From: an uncultured bacterium
GTDB lineage: Bacteria > Bacillota > Clostridia > Lachnospirales > Lachnospiraceae
Direction of reading: 5' to 3'
NCBI GenBank assembly: GCA_905214365.1
Contig: CAJMMH010000028.1
Span: 1 to 15,886, forward strand
Length of the DNA stretch: 15,886 nt
Part shown: positions 14,425 to 15,886 of the stretch, one piece after another
How positions within the stretch are numbered: the first letter of the stretch is position 1
Layout: the number at the start of each line of letters is the position of its first letter
Notes under the pieces: generated by a model
The model's database searches: none
What the model was told of the DNA's origin: nothing
Seen by the model: only the letters and a program-made list of their open reading frames with translations
Translations under genes and position numbers: made by a program

Positions 14425-15886
14425 AGCCTGTTCCTCCCATTGCCATCGACGGATATGGCTTCCGTCTCTTTCTGCAGCTCCTGTATTGTCCGGACATCCG
14501 AAAACGGCAGCCGCACACCGTTTATCTCCTGATACGTTTCATGTCCTTTTCCAAAAACAAAAATAAAATCACCGGGACGCGCCATCCGCATCCCATACCG
14601 GATTGCTTCCCTGCGGTCCGGTATCATCACACATTCCCCTCGTTCGCTGCGGATTCCTTCCATAATATCTCCAAGGATTGAAGAAAACGCTTCTCTCCTG
14701 GAATTATCCTGCGTCACAATGGTCAGATCTGCAAGTCTTGCGCTGACTTTTCCCATTCCGAAACGCCGAAGCCTCGACCGCTCTCCGCCGCAGCCGAAGA
14801 TACAAAGGATCCGCCCAGGATGGTACTCCTTTACCATCGTAAGAACTGCCTCCATGCTGGACTCATTATGCGCGTAATCGACAATCAGCCACGCTCCCCG
14901 GTACTGTGCCGCAACCTGGCACCGGCCTGCAACCTGTATCGTTCCAAGCATTCCAGTCAGGGATTCCGCCGAAGCGCCAAGCCACCACGCCGCCGCTGCT
15001 GCCTCGATCGCATTGGAAATATTGTAAGCGCCTGGCATTGCAAGACTGATTGGTACGCTTACCGGCCCTTCCAGCAAAAATTCGCTTCCCCAGAAACCCG
15101 GACCTATCCGCGGGACAATCTGTGCTGCCCGCACATCCGCATCCGTTCCTTCTCTCGCGGAAACCGTAATCACCGGAACCGGCAGCGTGCGGCTCAGCTC
15201 CTTTCCCCACGGATCGTCCAGGTTCAGGATACAGCAGCGGCAGCCGGAAAGGAACCGTTGTTTCCACATGCGGTACTCTTCGAGCGTTTCATGCTCGCCG
15301 GGTGCGATATGATCGGGCGAAAAATTGGTCAAAATACCAAGATTAAACGACAGGCCGGCGATTCTCCCCTGCTTTACTGCCAGAGAAGAAACTTCAATCA
15401 CCGCATAACGGCAATGCCGCTGCACCGCCCGAAACAAATATCCGTACAGGGAAAGCAGCGGAGGCGTCGTGTGGAAGGTTTCTAACACTTCCCCGCAAAG
15501 CCGCACACCGTTGGTTCCGATCAGAACTGCCTGCTCACCCATCTGCTGAAGAAGCTCATAGATCATCGAAGTGACCGTTGTTTTTCCCTTCGTCCCAGTC
15601 ACTCCGATCAACGTCAGCTTCGTCTGCGGTGATCCATAGAAGCGGTTGGCCGCATGGCGGATCATTTCATCCATATCGGCTATCACCACAACCGTAACCG
15701 GCGCGTTCAAAAGCATTGCCAGCTCCTGGTCCGGCAGGCTGTCGCAGACAATCGCCGCAGCCTTCGCCGCTAAAATTTCCTTCAGGTAACGAAAACCGCT
15801 TGTTTTCTTCCCTTTCCGGCAGAAAAACAGACAGCCTGGACCAGCCGTTTTGGAGTTTTCTGTTATCTGTGTAATTTCTGTCTGTT
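14421..15886 (-). CDS. murE: MurE-type UDP-MurNAc-dipeptide ligase (partial, N-terminus beyond window edge)
   Basis: It is expected to add the third stem-peptide amino acid to UDP-MurNAc-L-Ala-D-Glu. About 487 residues are visible; the frame is open to the edge, so the ATG at 15716 is internal and the gene starts outside the window. Counting from the first full codon: a divergent substrate domain (ITQITENSKTAGPGCLFFC, with ENSK where DSR is usual), P-loop GVTGTKGKTT at 94-103, EVSSLAVKQGRIAG at 164-177, TNFSPDHIAPGEH at 186-198 with the likely carbamylated Lys208 in WKQRF, VDYAHNE at 335-341, FGCGGERSR at 363-371, DNSR at 393-396 and GKGHETYQ at 445-452. DNxR is typical of the meso-diaminopimelate-specific type, but Pro is replaced by Ser, so the amino acid specificity is not certain. 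The stop overlaps murF as ATGA. Confidence 0.88.
   Translation of the reverse strand, partial: QTEITQITENSKTAGPGCLFFCRKGKKTSGFRYLKEILAAKAAAIVCDSLPDQELAMLLNAPVTVVVIADMDEMIRHAANRFYGSPQTKLTLIGVTGTKGKTTVTSMIYELLQQMGEQAVLIGTNGVRLCGEVLETFHTTPPLLSLYGYLFRAVQRHCRYAVIEVSSLAVKQGRIAGLSFNLGILTNFSPDHIAPGEHETLEEYRMWKQRFLSGCRCCILNLDDPWGKELSRTLPVPVITVSAREGTDADVRAAQIVPRIGPGFWGSEFLLEGPVSVPISLAMPGAYNISNAIEAAAAAWWLGASAESLTGMLGTIQVAGRCQVAAQYRGAWLIVDYAHNESSMEAVLTMVKEYHPGRILCIFGCGGERSRLRRFGMGKVSARLADLTIVTQDNSRREAFSSILGDIMEGIRSERGECVMIPDRREAIRYGMRMARPGDFIFVFGKGHETYQEINGVRLPFSDVRTIQELQKETEAISVDGNGRNRL

Noticed and set aside
14820..15485. 221-codon open frame on the plus strand opposite murE
   Set aside because: It lies wholly antisense to a gene with clear Mur ligase motifs, has no ribosome binding site I can see, and its composition (rich in Arg, Cys, His) is typical of a shadow frame.
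15714..15716. ATG as the murE start
   Set aside because: The frame continues upstream to the window edge with family-like sequence of the substrate domain, so this Met is internal.
1..15886. Mobile element, phage, CRISPR or defence system
   Set aside because: No transposase, integrase, repeat array, att-like repeat or change in strand or composition was seen; the whole window is a compact core operon.

Overview
The window is a stretch of ordinary housekeeping chromosome from a low-to-moderate GC Firmicute, most likely a Clostridia/Lachnospiraceae-type gut anaerobe. The evidence is the gene order, the strong AGGAGG-type ribosome binding sites, a PASTA-domain Ser/Thr kinase with its PP2C phosphatase, a YugP-type zinc metallopeptidase between fmt and rsmB, and a Mur ligase with the GTKGKTT P-loop and SPDHIAPGEH signature that I associate with clostridial MurE. 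The genus is an inference from protein style, not a database match.

All genes lie on the minus strand and read from high to low coordinates, mostly overlapping or a few bases apart, so this looks like one long transcription unit. In transcription order: murE (5' end cut by the window edge) and murF make the UDP-MurNAc-pentapeptide; priA restarts replication forks; def and fmt deformylate nascent proteins and formylate initiator tRNA; a membrane zinc metallopeptidase follows; rsmB and rlmN methylate 16S and 23S rRNA; prpC (stp) and prkC form the phosphatase/kinase pair that senses muropeptides; rsgA is the 30S-maturation GTPase; rpe is ribulose-phosphate epimerase; thiN makes thiamine pyrophosphate; last comes a lipoprotein with a SurA-N-like foldase domain, cut by the left edge. 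From priA to thiN this is the Bacillus subtilis order priA-def-fmt-rsmB-rlmN-prpC-prkC-rsgA-rpe-thiN, with the peptidase added and murE-murF fused on upstream.

Only two junctions have room for regulation. The prkC-rsgA gap (about 83 bp) holds a strong hairpin whose T-tract faces the plus strand, plus a 10-bp palindrome next to the rsgA ribosome binding site. The priA-def gap (about 82 bp) holds a possible 22-codon ORF whose stop overlaps the def start. No other stretch longer than 100 bp lacks a gene. I see no mobile element, CRISPR array, tRNA or rRNA.

The most notable observation is in rsgA: the Walker A lysine is replaced by glutamate (GPSGVGES instead of GPSGVGKS) in an otherwise intact gene. 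Lesser oddities are a divergent, incomplete MurE N-terminal domain with DNSR in place of DNPR, a DEEQ instead of DEEH helicase box in PriA, and a five-PASTA PrkC with a degenerate second repeat. I found no convincing new biological system; this is a conserved core operon with a few residue-level surprises.
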